From Pyrus communis (taxonomy: Eukaryota; Streptophyta; Magnoliopsida; Rosales; Rosaceae): DNA of 64,000 nucleotides. Where the stretch lies: assembly GCF_963583255.1 (NCBI RefSeq), contig NC_084806.1, forward strand, positions 13,988,317 to 14,052,316, written 5' to 3'. Below the pieces are notes generated by a model. That model was not told the DNA's origin, searched no databases, and saw nothing but the letters and a program-made list of their open reading frames with translations. The translations under genes and the position numbers were made by a program. How positions within the stretch are numbered: the first letter of the stretch is position 1; every line of letters starts with the position of its first letter. Positions 48,571 through 60,900 of the stretch are shown piece after piece.

Positions 48571-49316
48571 AAGAAGAGTCTATTTGGTATCCTATTTAAA
48601 AAATTTCATCATTTCTGAAAACATTTCTTAAGAACATCTCTTGACGACAATTTTCTTTAACACTAAAAACTTGTTTGGTATGAGATTCAAAATTGTATTT
48701 AAATTTTAAAACTTACAGTTTTAAAACTCTGAAAGCTCACTTTTGGTGTTTTTAGAGAATATATTATTTCTTAAGTTAGTCTTGAGTTTAGTCTTTGAAA
48801 AAAAAATCTTATCAAACGAGTTTTTAAGGCCTCGAACTTAAAAAGTGGTTTTGAATATAAAAAGTTGAGTTCAAGTAAAGTGCCAAATAGGCCATAAGAA
48901 ATTTGATTTAAATCAGTAAATTATCCCTACTCTCTTCCCAATATAATTGTTCTATATATATTTTAAATTTTGTCAACAACACTTATCATCTTAGTACGCG
49001 TAGGTACTATGGTGCTAATTTGTGTATTCAACAAAAGTGACTTTCATTTTTTTTGTTGGACTGCAACAAAATTGACTTTGAATGTTTTTAAATTACAATA
49101 TTCTATATATTGACCAAAATTACATTATTCCTCGTTTTGCTTCTACAAGAATATAAGCTCATCCAAATCATGCATAGAGATAGCCACAATCTTGGCAGTA
49201 AGCTTTGTTCACACGTAGCGTTTGAAAACAAATCAATTAACTTTCAGCCTGCGTAACACCCCAGAAAAAGCCAATTATGTAACAACCAATTACAATTCAT
49301 TAAATGCATGGTATCA
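48571..49316. other. Spacer and promoter region upstream of the protease inhibitor
   Basis: AT-rich, without recognisable genes or repeats; the last few hundred bases presumably act as promoter. Confidence 0.4.
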
Positions 49317-49317
49317 C

Positions 49318-49325
49318 TATAAATA
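49318..49325 (+). promoter_or_regulatory. TATA box of the protease-inhibitor gene
   Basis: TATAAATA followed by ACACCCCTC, about 92 bp upstream of the start codon; the leader between them is rich in CA and typical of short plant 5' UTRs. Confidence 0.7.
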
Positions 49326-49416
49326 CACCCCTCTTCCCAACCCAGATACATCACAAAGCAAACATTTCACAAAGAGAGTAAAAAAGTCTGGATAAATTCA
49401 AAGGCAATCTGCTAGG

Positions 49417-49629
49417 ATGTCATCTGAATGTGAAGGAAAGGATTCATGGCCGGAGCTCGTCGGTGCCAAGGGGAAGGATGCGAAGGCTATAATCGAGAGC
49501 GAGAACCGTTTAGTCCATGTTGTGATTGTGAAAGAAGGATCATTTGTTACTAAGGATTATCGATGTGATAGGGTTCGGGTTTGGGTTGATAAACATGACA
49601 TTGTTACTAAGATCCCTCAAAGTGGTTAA
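49417..49629 (+). CDS. Potato inhibitor I family serine protease inhibitor
   Basis: A complete intronless 70-residue protein with the family layout: WPELVGAKGKDAKAII near the N-terminus, then a strand, then the reactive-site loop GSFVTKDYRCDRVRVWVD, and a C-terminal strand with TKIPQSG. By alignment to eglin-type inhibitors the P1 residue is Lys followed by Asp, which predicts inhibition of trypsin-like proteases. Two Cys are present (residue 5 and the loop Cys), so the loop is stabilised mainly by Arg side chains. There is no signal peptide, as in many family members. A TATA box and clean leader precede it. Such inhibitors act in defence against insects and pathogens and are often wound-induced; no specific element was identified here. 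Confidence 0.93.
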   Translation: MSSECEGKDSWPELVGAKGKDAKAIIESENRLVHVVIVKEGSFVTKDYRCDRVRVWVDKHDIVTKIPQSG

Positions 49630-51395
49630 TTCATCCATGCAATGTTATGTGAACATATGTATGTAATAAGGAGTTGTATCAATCTCCATGCATCAATTGT
49701 ATTGAATTATAAATAATTTATTTCGCTTTCTATATCTATGTTATATATGAAGCTAAATATATAATAAGAATGGTTTGATAAAGTTGTCAGTTGGTTATTT
49801 TCTTCTTCTCTGTACTCTCGTTCTGTTCCATCCTCAAAGCAAGTGGCTACATGGCTTGCTAAGCTCCAATGTTGAGCACTTCCATTGTGGTGAGATTGGG
49901 ACATTCTCCACTGTGAGTGTATGAAATAGGTTTTGTACTTGTAGTTAGTTAATTCGGGGTTTCAGAAGCAAAGGGTTTGTTGTAGTTAATTAGTTAAAAA
50001 AATAGGCTTATTTTTTTGCAATGCCTCATGAAACTCAATTTTAATCTTATTTCCTTCCACCCCAAAACTTAATTTGTATCACTTTGTCACCTGAATCTCA
50101 ATTTTTTGACTTTTTCATTTTCTGTCAATTTTTGTACAAAAAAACCGTTAAGTCTCTGACCTGGCATGAATGGGCCCCCGGGCCCCCACAAAGTACTATT
50201 ATTACATGAACTTTTATACACAGAGAGAGGGGACTTAACATAAGCCCACAATATGCCAATCATATTTGATAATTAGGTATTGAATTCACCATTTAATTGA
50301 ATTGAACTTCAAATCTTTCACTTACAAATAAAGAGAAATGTCACTACACCGCAGTGCTAATGACAATGTCATTTCATAAAGTCAAATGTAGGGGTGTTCG
50401 TAAATTAACATGAAATTAACGAAATTGAAGATTTAAATATTTTAAAATGAAACTTTTAATTGTAAATTAACGAAATTGACCATATTGGCTAACAAAGTGA
50501 GACACAAGGACCAAATCGACCAAATTGAAAATATGAGGACTAAATTGTGTGGAGAACGACCTTGCATGAGTATCTATACTATAACATCTTGTTCTCTTTC
50601 AAATATTTTGTGTGATTTTAACCTCCATTACGTAGGTACTAAAAATCCTATTAGTTGTGTGATACCTTTAACTTATGCTCAAGTAGGAGAATCATATATT
50701 AGACTATAAGCATAAGTCTAAGGGTATTCAGGCCCACTATAAAAATTCGATTTGACATCATAATTCACTTGGATGCTTAGATACTGGCTTATGATTTTAT
50801 TAAAGCAATTGGCTGAATTATTGATAAGTCATTCATTGTGTTGCAATGATTGTTAGTTACTAGAATTGTTATTGACATACATTTTGTAGAATTCACTCTA
50901 TAACTTTTTTGACAATCCAACAATTTATGTATATGTTATTTTTTTTATTAGTTAAAATAGAACTAAAAGCACGCGTATATGTCGCCTATTCAAGCCTTCA
51001 TTTGTTAATTGCCTCGTGCTTTTTTATGCCACTTAAATAAAATAATCTGCTCTTTCTAATACTAGTTTGAAACATATAAACTTTATTTAAGATTGTGTAC
51101 TTAATTAAATTAGTTGGTATGTACACTGCAGATCTTTTAGAATATTTGGCTTCAAAAATGGAGATCTTTTAGGCGTCAGCTTTCTTAACAAAAGCATGAG
51201 CTTTTTTAAATGATCTGTTCTTTGTTAACTAATAGCATAAGGACATCAAACATTTTTATCTAGCTATTATGTTTGTTTAGATATTAAATCTAAATTTGGA
51301 TGAACTGGTGATAGGAATTCATTTCTTACCTACTTCAGGTTGTACAAAAAATTACATCTAGTCATCTACGTAAGGAAAATTACTGTTACATCCAA
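49630..51395. other. 3' flank of the inhibitor gene and unassigned spacer
   Basis: AT-rich. A block at ~50030-50170 (TTTGTATCACTTTGTCACCTG) looks like one arm of a Mutator-type MITE without a partner. No genes seen. Confidence 0.4.
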
Positions 51396-51543
51396 CGAGG
51401 GTTGGCAGTTGGTAAGGTCCCTACCTTGTGTGTTGCCCCACCAAGATTTGAGTCACGCGCGTTGTCAGCAATCCTCGTTGATGCACGATTTGTAAATTCA
51501 TACTGGTGACACGCATAAGGCTTAGGATTATGGGTATACCTTG
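51396..51543 (+). mobile_element. SINE, left part (interrupted by the Gypsy element)
   Basis: A-box-like GGTTGGCAGTTGGTAAGG at ~51408 and B-box-like AGATTTGAGTCACGC at ~51449 with tRNA-like spacing. The body (CAGCAATCCTCGTTGATGCA, then ACTGGTGACACGCATAAGG) stops at the Gypsy left LTR and appears to resume at 62072. Confidence 0.6.
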
Positions 51544-52681
51544 TGTGCGGGCAAAGATTTCTCTAGAGAAGGATCCTCGGACCTCAACACAGCTCCCCAA
51601 GGGATTGGCACTTTGGATGTGTAGTCGGGCTCTTGCTTGTTGATGTGCTACAAGAAGAGGACAAAGTTAGTTCTAAAATGTGCTTTTGTAGGGCCTTAGG
51701 TGTAGGCCTTGAGGCTCGCAATTAAAACTAAATAAGTGCTAGGTGTGCCACTGCTATCTCAGTATAGCAAATGTAGAACAAGACTGTTTTTAGTCGATTA
51801 GTTTCGCCCCAAGTTACTCAGACTTCTTGTTATCAAAGGATTATCGTGGATGGGTTAAGTCCACATTAAGTTCTTTTTCTTGCCTTGGAAACAAGGACTT
51901 TTAGCTCATAGTCTTGTATGTTCAAATGAAGGGAGTCCAGGTTGGTTCATGATTAATTTTAATCCATTAAACTAACCAGATCCAGATGCAAATGGAACTC
52001 TTAAGAGAGGAAAACTGATGGAAATGACTTACATACTGGAGAATGCATTAAGTAATAGATCTATAAATTTATAAAATAAACAAAAAGCGTCGGGCAAGAT
52101 TTCACCTTGTCTGTCAAGGTTGAACCTCTTACAATCACTTCTCTTTGAATTAACAGGGGTTTATATGCTAAAAAGGGATGGATGGTAAACAAGTTTACAT
52201 AAGGGAATCGATACTACGCCACTAAGGGAGATAGCAGAGCTTTAAACTGGACAAGAGATAGCTTGTCACTAAAAAGGACTGAATCTGGGTTGATTTCAGC
52301 TTTTGAATGCAAAATCTGGCTTGAGAGCAGAGTTGTATGTTTGTTTTTTTTTATTGGTTGAGTGTCTTTGTCTCTGGGGCCCCTTCTTCCTTTTATAGGC
52401 CAATTAACCCAACTGCTGTGACTTTGCTTTTGCCCAAAAGCTTGGAGGGTAGTGAGTCATCAGCTTTTTACTTGGAATGCCATTAGAAAGTGTTCTTTGG
52501 CTGGTAGTAGGTTAGTCTTCATCACTTGTCACTTCAATGGTAAGCACGTGGCTTGTATCTTGGTTGAGAAGGCTTCACTTTGCCTTTGGGCTTGGTGTTG
52601 GGCTTTGGGCAAGTCCCCTTTTAGTTGGCATTCTTGGGCTTTCCTTCATCTAGGTCCAATGTTCAAATATTAACCCAAACA
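51544..52681 (-). repeat. 3' LTR of the Gypsy element
   Basis: Direct repeat of 60901-62071; both contain TAGGGCCTTAGGTGTAGGCC and CATAGTCTTGTATGTTCAAA. It is slightly shorter than its partner because of a ~30 bp indel near 51945. Confidence 0.93.
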
Positions 52682-52952
52682 GTGCCCCCTTTAATCATTT
52701 GTTGAGTCTGCAACCCAAGATGCTAATAATGATTAAATAGTCGTCGCAAGCCTTCACTCGGGACTTGCACCATTTAAAACAACTGTTGTTAACTAAACTT
52801 TTGCACTAACCCATGAATTCCATCGTTAATTAACCACTTACTATATAATCCTTACTTAAACTCATCGGCAAAGTAGCTTAGCCATTTCGAGCCTTCAAAT
52901 TCCTAGAACTTCCCAGAACTCTCAAAGCCTTCATACTTTCCAGAAACTTCTT

Positions 52953-55900
52953 TTGTTTTTCAGTTTTTGCCCCTTAATTATGATTTTCTTCCCATCTTCT
53001 GCTCAAAATCATCCAATGGCACCCAAAGTTGCTCAAACTCAATCTCCCTGCAAAACTGGTGAATGGATTTCCACCATGCGTTGCTTGCTTAACAGCATTC
53101 ATTGCCCTCAGGCAGGCTGCATACTAAATTTTTCTTCTAGCCCACCTTCAAGCAAAAATGGATGAATAACGGAACTTATGAGCTAATAATGCTCTCCAAA
53201 ACCACGGTCATCGTTCAACCCAAGCTTCTCACTACAGCCATCTTCTTCTGTAACTCGGGTACTAATACCTTCGACTTTAGGATAACCCACATATCCCCGA
53301 CTATCCTGGATACGGCACAGGTCTTTGGGCTCAGGCCCTCAGGCAGGGTTATAAATGTCACTCACGACTGGCCACCTTCTTCTTGCCCGACTGCTGAGAG
53401 CTCGAGTAGCTCTGGTCTCATAATTCAATTGGAGTATAACTTTGTGACTTTCAAGAGTTATGGAACCTCTTTCACGGGTTTTATCCCATTTGTGAAAAAG
53501 GAATTTGGCCCCTCATCCTCCAATGCAAACAGAGATCAGGAGCATATGTATTTTCTACTATACTCGCTCAATAAGCATGTTTTCCCCAACAAGTCCAAGG
53601 GAGTAAAAGTTAAGTGGATCCCTTTAGTGGAAGCTCTGCATAATTTTAAAATGATATGGCAACAGGCCCCTTCCTTCTTGCTCATCTTTATCATCTCTTG
53701 TATTAGATTACCAAGGGTGAAGCATTTGAAACCAACCTTAATGTTCCTACTTAGTTGATTCAGCTTTGGCTTCAATGGTATTTCCCTGATCTTTGGGCTC
53801 CCAACCTTGAATTCCCCGAGGGTATTGCTCCTGCCCAAATTCTAGTCGAAGGTTCTCTAACCAATCACTCTACATTCGCTTGTCTCTATTTCTTCATAGT
53901 CTGCAGGACTCGGGCTTACTTGGAGTGAGGAGCTTCAGTTCTTAAGAGGTCTATGGTTTTCTGACCAAGCCTTTCAAGATGCCTTTGGAGAAAATGTCAG
54001 CCCCTTCTGTAAAGAGAAATTTATCAGCTGCATCCAGTCGAAGGACCTGGCTTGGGGTGTGAGGAGCGACCGCTAGGAGCGCGGGCTAGAAGTTTATCAT
54101 CCAAACTTCTGTAGCAGGCAGTTGGGCTTTAGACAAACTATTATAATCCCCTTCTTTGACTCTTTTCAATATGGCACGTCCTACCATCTCCACTCTCCTC
54201 CAGAAGTCACTTTCTGAGCTATTCGATGTAGCCTTGAGGTCATGAGCAAGGTTGCCAGAAAACCTATGACCTTCAATTTCGAATGTACTTCAAGCTTCAC
54301 TTCTTGGTGGGAAGCAAAGTGGACCAAGAAGTATGGAGGAGACTTACGCGAAGCACATGACTGCCTTTTGAAGCATCTCTCCATCAAGTCATATCCTAAG
54401 CTGAGTAAGCTTGAAAATTGGAAGGAAATGATTCATCAGAAAAACCAACTTCTTTTGATAGGTACCTCTTACTTCTTTAACTTGTAATTTTATGAAATTT
54501 TATGAATCTACCTTCTTCTAACACTTTTATTGGTTTCCCTACACTTGCAGCTCAAGGCAACCCACTGAGATGGATGTCGGGCAAGATGAAGAGGCTAGGG
54601 ATGCCTTTGTGCTTCAAGAAGCCGCGGCTGAAGCAGAAAGACAAGGTGCTAAAGCAAGTGGGGACGTTTCTGATTTACTTGGAGACTTTAAGGACGAGGC
54701 AGAACTTGTAGTGGAGCCTTCAGCAACACGTTGGACTCTTGTAACAGTAGTAGAGACTTCTGAGTTTGACCCGAAGAACGACCTTGAGCTCAACTCACCA
54801 TCCCTGGTCCATGGGCAACCTCCACCAAGAAGAGAACAAGGGCACATACTTCAAAATCCTCCAAGTCTTCCACTTCTATAGCTGAGGCGATAGTGGATAG
54901 GAAGAAACAGAAGGCTTCTAGTAAGTGAATTTTATTTCAACCTTCCCTTCTTCCTTGCATTTTGTGTTTAAGAGCTAACAACTTCATTTTCCTCAAATCT
55001 AAGGCCTCAAGTAACCAAAAAGGTCATCATTGTTTCAAGGGAAGATCTGCTGGGGGCCGAGATGTATCAAAAGGCCAAGGATCTGCAAGATTCCACCCTT
55101 AAAGCATTAGAGGTATGGCCTGCTTCTTAAACTTATTCCCTTAACCTCTTCCTTTTCTTAACTCTTTGCCCAAACACCTGAAATAGGCCATAAGGGAAGA
55201 AATGATCTCTCCGCCTAAGGCATCTTAACCTCCAGCTTTAATAGTACAACAAATGTGTATTTCTTTTTCATTCTTCAGACTTGTGTCTTTACCAATCTTG
55301 GAGCTTTAACACTTGTCTTTCACTTTTGTAGGCTAAGGTTGGAGAGTCCGCTTCTCAGGTCAGGCACAATTCTTCTTCTATTCCTTCAACATTTCCTCCC
55401 TTAGTGGTGGCTCCCACTTCTTAATTTGACCCATCCACTGGGGAGATGTTGCACTTTGTGGAAGAGGACAGCAATCTGAGGAGTACTTCTAGTCTGAATC
55501 TTTATGTTTTAACCACCCTTTTTTATTTATACTTATTTTCTGTCTTGCTTCTCCTGGCCATCCCCCGTGCAGGAGTTCCAACCAGTATCAACAACCTTTA
55601 GGGAGCCCATAGTCCCTGAGATCCCTGTGGTCTCAGAGGTAATTAGCCCACGGGCTTCTCCTCATCCAGCAACCATTACAGAAGAGTTTCCTCCTTCTAC
55701 TTAAGTCCCTGCTCAGGTATAGAAATACCTTCACTTCTATCTTCTTTTCCATAACTTAGTTACTGACATTTACTCTTTATCTTTGATATTTATAGGCCTT
55801 TGGTGAGGGCTCGGGCACAGTTCATCCCCCTCTAGTTAGTGGGAGTGATCCTCCCTAGTAACCAGGAATCACTACCCCTCATTCCAAGGCCTTGGGCTCC

Positions 55901-56800
55901 ATTCAGGTATATTACTTCCCTCATCTTACCTTCCTTTATTCTGAATCGTAGTCCTTTTCCTAACTTTGTTTTTCTTGGTTTGCAACAGGGCCCTGGAGAG
56001 GACTCAGGCCAATCTCCTCCACACCTGGTGAGCAAAACAGAACTTCCTCGACCTTCTCTAGCTTCTGGGGCCACATGGATCTTTATCCCTAGGCCTAAGA
56101 AGAAGGTCAAAACTACTGCTACCACTTCCATTTTTGCTCCTGCTCCAGAGATCATTCCCTCTCTGCCAACTGAAGCTGCCCCTTCTGTTACTGCTGAAGG
56201 TGTTGGAGAAATGCCTCCACCTATGTCATCTACTCCTTCAGCAACGTCTTTACCTGAGCTGGTTAAGAAGTTCGGGCAGATCAAGACCAAGCTGCAATCT
56301 CCTTCACCTTCATCCGAATCTCCTCTTCTTCAAAATGCTCGTCGAATCTTCAAGGATCGGATGAAGAGAGACTTCACTGCTTCATTCAGTTTTAAGATTG
56401 TTCATGACGTTGAGAAACTCATTGAACTCTACAATGCTCAGTTACTTTCAAAGGCTCAATACGAGTTCTTTCTCAGTTTCTTTGAGAATATGCGAGCCCT
56501 GAGGGATCAGCATCAAAAGGTGGAACGGGCATCTAATAGAGTTAAATGTTTCCAAGAAAAACACACGAAGACATAAGCCACACTTCAACAGTTAGTGGAG
56601 GAAGGATTAGTGATGGAAAATAAGATCGCAGTGGTTGACGCCGAGATTCAAAGATTGGAAGAGCAACTTTCTTCACTCAAGGCCGAGAAGATGAGCCTAA
56701 CCAATCATCTTTCCAAGAAAGTAGAAGACATGGAAAAAATCTGTCAATAAGCGGAGGACTTAAAGAACCAACTCGCTAATAGCAACATGTATCTTGGAAA
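52953..56800 (+). pseudogene. Antisense plant-mobile-domain gene carried by the Gypsy element
   Basis: Plus strand, opposite to gag. The first part (from MAPKVAQTQSPCKTGEWIST at ~53012, with a frame change near 53162) shows the plant mobile domain pattern: YELIMLSKTTV, FFCNSGTNTFDFR, TILDTAQVFGLRPSG, SYGTSFTGFIPFVK, HMYFLLYSLNKHVFPN and, near 54115, RQLGFRQTIIIPFFDS. Later exons (54570-54880; 55839-56576; to ~56790) encode an acidic, Pro/Ser-rich middle and a C-terminal coiled coil (VEKLIELYNAQLLSKAQYEF, then EIQRLEEQLSSLKAEK after a stop). Introns with GT..AG borders appear to separate the blocks. Plant mobile domains are known in transposons and in host silencing proteins of the MAIL1/MAIN type. 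Several stops and shifts indicate decay. Confidence 0.78.
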
Positions 56801-57117
56801 ACCAGCCAAAATTTTTATTATTATGCAAACTTACATTTCTATAATAGCTGCCCGGGCTGAGGATGCAAAGTTGTTAGGCTAGGATCTTTTGTAATCATTT
56901 TTACATGAAATGAAATGTACTTCTTCTTCATCTTTACTTATTTCAATTCTTGCTTTCTTTCTTTCCCATACACCAACGGTCTCTTAATTAAGGACCTGAC
57001 TGCAACCACTTGGTCCTATCTTTTTTGTTCTGACATCACCGGTGTTGGGGGAGTTATGACAATATAGGGCCTATCCCATTCTTCCTTGGTGAGGAATAAT
57101 CCTTGTTCCAGAAGGTT

Positions 57118-57861
57118 TTAGGCCATTACCTTAGCCGGGCGGCCGTTCTTATCAGCTCCTAAACATTGGAGAATCCCAATACTAGGATTATAAAAGCTGG
57201 CTTCTACCACATTGGCAATGGAGAGGAATGGTCGTGACTCGACCTTCACTATCTCCCAAAATCTTGGTCTCATGGCTCCTTCCTCGTGGTAAAATGCTAC
57301 ATGTTGGTGTAAGGTGGAAGACACAAAGAGACTTTGATGAATCCAATCTCGGCCTAGTAAAGCTCCATAGGTGGAAGTACTATCCACAACGAAAAAGGCT
57401 AGTATGATTTTCTTGGAGCCCAAGTCAACCTCCAGGGGCAATATCCCATGAGTTTTAGTGATTGCTCCAGAGAAACTGGAAATTGTTAGATCTGTGGGGA
57501 TGAGATCTTCCTCACTTCTACACACCCTTTTCATCTTCTTATATGGTAACACATTGACCGCAACTCATCCATCAATCAAAACCCTCTTGAAGGGCACTCC
57601 ATCTAGATAAGCAGTTACATAAATAGGCTTGAGATGGTTGGCTAGGGTCAAACTTGGCCGACTAAAGACCATTATGTCTGAGTACACTCTCTCGAGCTCT
57701 CTTTTTATGAGATCGAGCAAACCTATTATGCCCGACTCCTCTTTTCCCGCTTCTTTAACATTAACATGTGTCATCATATGTTCTGTTATCAAGTAATCAC
57801 CCTCTATTGTGGCAGGTTGATCATGCTTGGGACAAAAGATGGAAGATAGAACAAATGTCAT
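57118..57861 (-). pseudogene. Gypsy aspartic protease domain
   Basis: The minus-strand frame reads VPFKRVLIDG and, after an in-frame TGA, VAVNVLPYKKM. The active-site D-x-G region is therefore damaged by a stop. The second conserved motif, LLGRDWIHQS, is intact. In sense order it follows gag and is the last recognisable pol-type domain of the element. Confidence 0.8.
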
Positions 57862-58619
57862 GTTTACATGGAAGTTGATAGGTTTAAGAAAGTCCTTATT
57901 CTTGCCCCCCTAATTTGGTTCATGAATTCATCTAACCAGGCATGTGCTTCTTTTGGCAACATCAGCTCAGGCAACCTTTCTTCCGAGTTATGCCAAAGTT
58001 TTGTGCCTGCACTAGGTTCTCACAGAGAGTATCAACCAGCAACGGTGGATGCATTCGTCTCTTAGGCGAGATAGTTCCAAAACATATTGGCTCCGAGCTC
58101 CATCTTGGTGATGGTATCATTACCATGTCCTCTTGAACTCTCCTTAGGATTCTGTACTTCCCAGGGTGAAGGCTTTGTGGCACATGATCTCCTTCCCCCT
58201 CAGTCTTGTTATTTGCCTTTTCTACCTCCTTTTTGCTTTTCCAATGAAGTTGATTTCTTTCAATGAAGTTGATTTCTTTCCCCATGAGGTAATTTCTCAA
58301 ACTTCATATTTTCATTGATTTCTGAGGCAGTGGGGACTTTTAATGACTTAATGTGAGCTCTGTGCTGCGTCTGAATTTTCCTAATCATAGGGGCTCTTAT
58401 TTCTTTGATAGTCCTCCCATCTTTTCCTACTACGTACCAATTTCACCCGAGTCGAGCAGAATCTTTCTTGGTGAATGGGGATATAATGCTTTTTGTTCTT
58501 CCCTTCATTCTGATATCATTGTAACTTGGTTGGGGGGGGCTTACTTCCACCCATTTTGGTATTTTGGCTTCTCTGTCCTCTACTTCTTCAGAGGCTTCAT
58601 AATTTCTGAATACCTCTAA

Positions 58620-60694
58620 TTAGCCCTTTGGTTGAGAATCTCCTCCCAACCTTTGGAAAACATTTCTAGAGGTCTCTTTCTCAATTGCATGCATGATACT
58701 TCTGCGGGCTTCTTGTTTTTCCTTCTCCTTTCTTCTGATCAACTTCCAATCAATAATATCTCCTGATGCTGGCACTTCTAACTCACATACATATTGGCAC
58801 TTGCTACACAACACTAACCCTTTAATTATAGCTGCTTTAAGTTTCTCAGGCAGCTTGATAGTTCCTTCTGTTAGTTTGTCAACTTGCCTCATTTCTACTT
58901 TCACTTCCCAAGTAACTTTCCCTTTCCTTTTTTCCGCTCAAGTTAAGTTAATCATGTTTATTGGGGCTTTTGTGAAGGGATATATGTCAATCATCATATT
59001 GGCTTGTGGTTTTTCCAACAACAACTTTCCTTTCACTATGAGGTCTTGTATCCAATCCCTGAATTGGACATAGTTGGTTATGAAGTGATTGAAGGTACAA
59101 TGCAGCTTGCAATACTTCTTTCCTCTTAGGTTTTCTGGTTTAGGCATCTTTTTGGTGCTGTTGGGCACGATCATTCTTGCCCGTACCAATACTTCATAGA
59201 TCTCTGAGGCCTTGGTTAAATCAAAAGAATAACTCTGGTATTTAGGGGGCTTCATAGAGACAAATCCACCATCATTCATCACCACTTTCTGATCATTGAC
59301 TAGTTGGACTAACCCTTTCACTATTAAAGGTTTGAAGGGGGTAGCCATCTCTACCGCACACATGTTCATCCCTTCTCTTCCATGGTTATCATTTTGTTCT
59401 GGCTCAGCTTCTTCAAACTCCACTTGGTGAATTGCAGCTTTATTCTTGTAAAAAGGAAGAGCCTTAGATGAGTGCTTCACTTGATGTTCCTTAAGCAACA
59501 GTTTTTCGTACTTTGTGGCAGCAATTACCAACTCTTGTAACTCATTGAATTGTACATCATAAAAATTTTTCCTCAAAGGCAGCCTCAAGACATTTTGAGC
59601 GATGAATATGAGTTGGGCATGATTATAGGGAATTGTCACCTAATTCTTGTCCTTCAAAACTTATCATGAAGTCTTCTGTAGACTCATGTTCATATTGTTT
59701 CACCTCTACTAAATCATTAATAGACATCTCAGGCTCTATCCTATATAACTGCTCATGGAAAGCCATCTCCATTTGCCCCCAGTTAGCAGTAGAATTGGGG
59801 GGCAATAGCGAATACCATTGAGATGCTAGGCCAACCAATAAGTTCCCAAACAATCTTAACTTATAATTAGGATTGTCTTCAAATGCCACGCAATGATTAG
59901 AGAACTTGAAGATGTGATCTTTAGAGGATACACTGTCATCCTCCCCACTAAAAGTAGGAGACACAGGCATCTTGAAGTTGATTGGAAAAGGATTATGCTC
60001 ATCAATATACTTCGGGTATGGCTTTTGGTAAGTGATCCTGAACAGTGGACGAGCTTGGGGTTGAGCATTCTTGGCCACCATCCTTCTTAACTCACCTAAC
60101 TCATCTCTCAACCGCTGGTTAGCTGTATTGTTGCATGGGGTATGTGAGGCTCCCCATTCGAGCTAATATCATTGCCCGATAAGGTTTCCTTCTTTAGGTC
60201 GGGCTGTCTCCACTTGGCATCCTCTCCCTTACTGGCCAATGGTGGGGGCCTATAACGAAGAGGCTTGTCTGCCTTGGTAGGCTCGCATTTTGCACTGGAT
60301 TCTCCGATTAACTAGGGCATCCCATACTTCTTTCTTTCTTACCCGCTATGCCCCTACTACCTAGTGAAAACAATAAGGGGTCAGGCAACTCTATTTCCAA
60401 GATCTCCTCCAATACTGGCTAACTAACTCCAAATCCTTCCTTCTTTTTTCCTTTATCCCTCTTTTCCTCAAGCACAGGAAATAGGGGGATAATTGGTTCT
60501 TTCTCAGGGCTCTTTTCCCTCATCATTTCCCTGGCATAACCATTCTTTGGAGTAGAGTACTCCAGATTTAATCTTCTTTGCAGACTCCCTGTTAAGGAAC
60601 AGAGTTTACTTACTTCTCCTCTGGAGTCCAAAGTGATATTCTCCATACTTTTCAGCACTAGTACCATGGCGGCTTGCAAATCTTCATCGGTCAC
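58620..60694 (-). pseudogene. Gypsy gag polyprotein, broken
   Basis: The conserved gag core lies at 59623-60111 (INFKMPVSPTFSGEDD, DHIFKFSNHCVAFED, YKLRLFGNLLVGLASQWY, WGQMEMAFHEQLYR, LVEVKQYEHESTEDFMISF). A second block at 58938-59639 (LPLRKNFYDVQFNELQELV, then YCKLHCTFNHFITN, a degenerate zinc-knuckle-like CxLHxTFNH) follows, and further pieces continue to 58620. Stops separate the blocks, so no full-length Gag could be made. Confidence 0.82.
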
Positions 60695-60900
60695 CTTTTC
60701 TCCTCACTTCTTAGATGAAGTTGGGCTCTCTAGAATAACTGGTCCTTGCAAGGAAGAAAAATCCTCTGGATGATTTGTCATGCTCGATCTTGGTAGACAC
60801 TAAGGTAGCCCATATTCTGTGTTCCCCCTGAAGGTTTTCTCCTTCCTTCTTTTTCTTGGCATACAAGACTATAAATGTCCCATTGGGTGTGCCAAAACTA

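Noticed and set aside
55832..56290. 152-codon minus-strand frame
   Set aside because: Shadow of the antisense mobile-domain gene; no motif, and the plus-strand frame gives the family-like protein.
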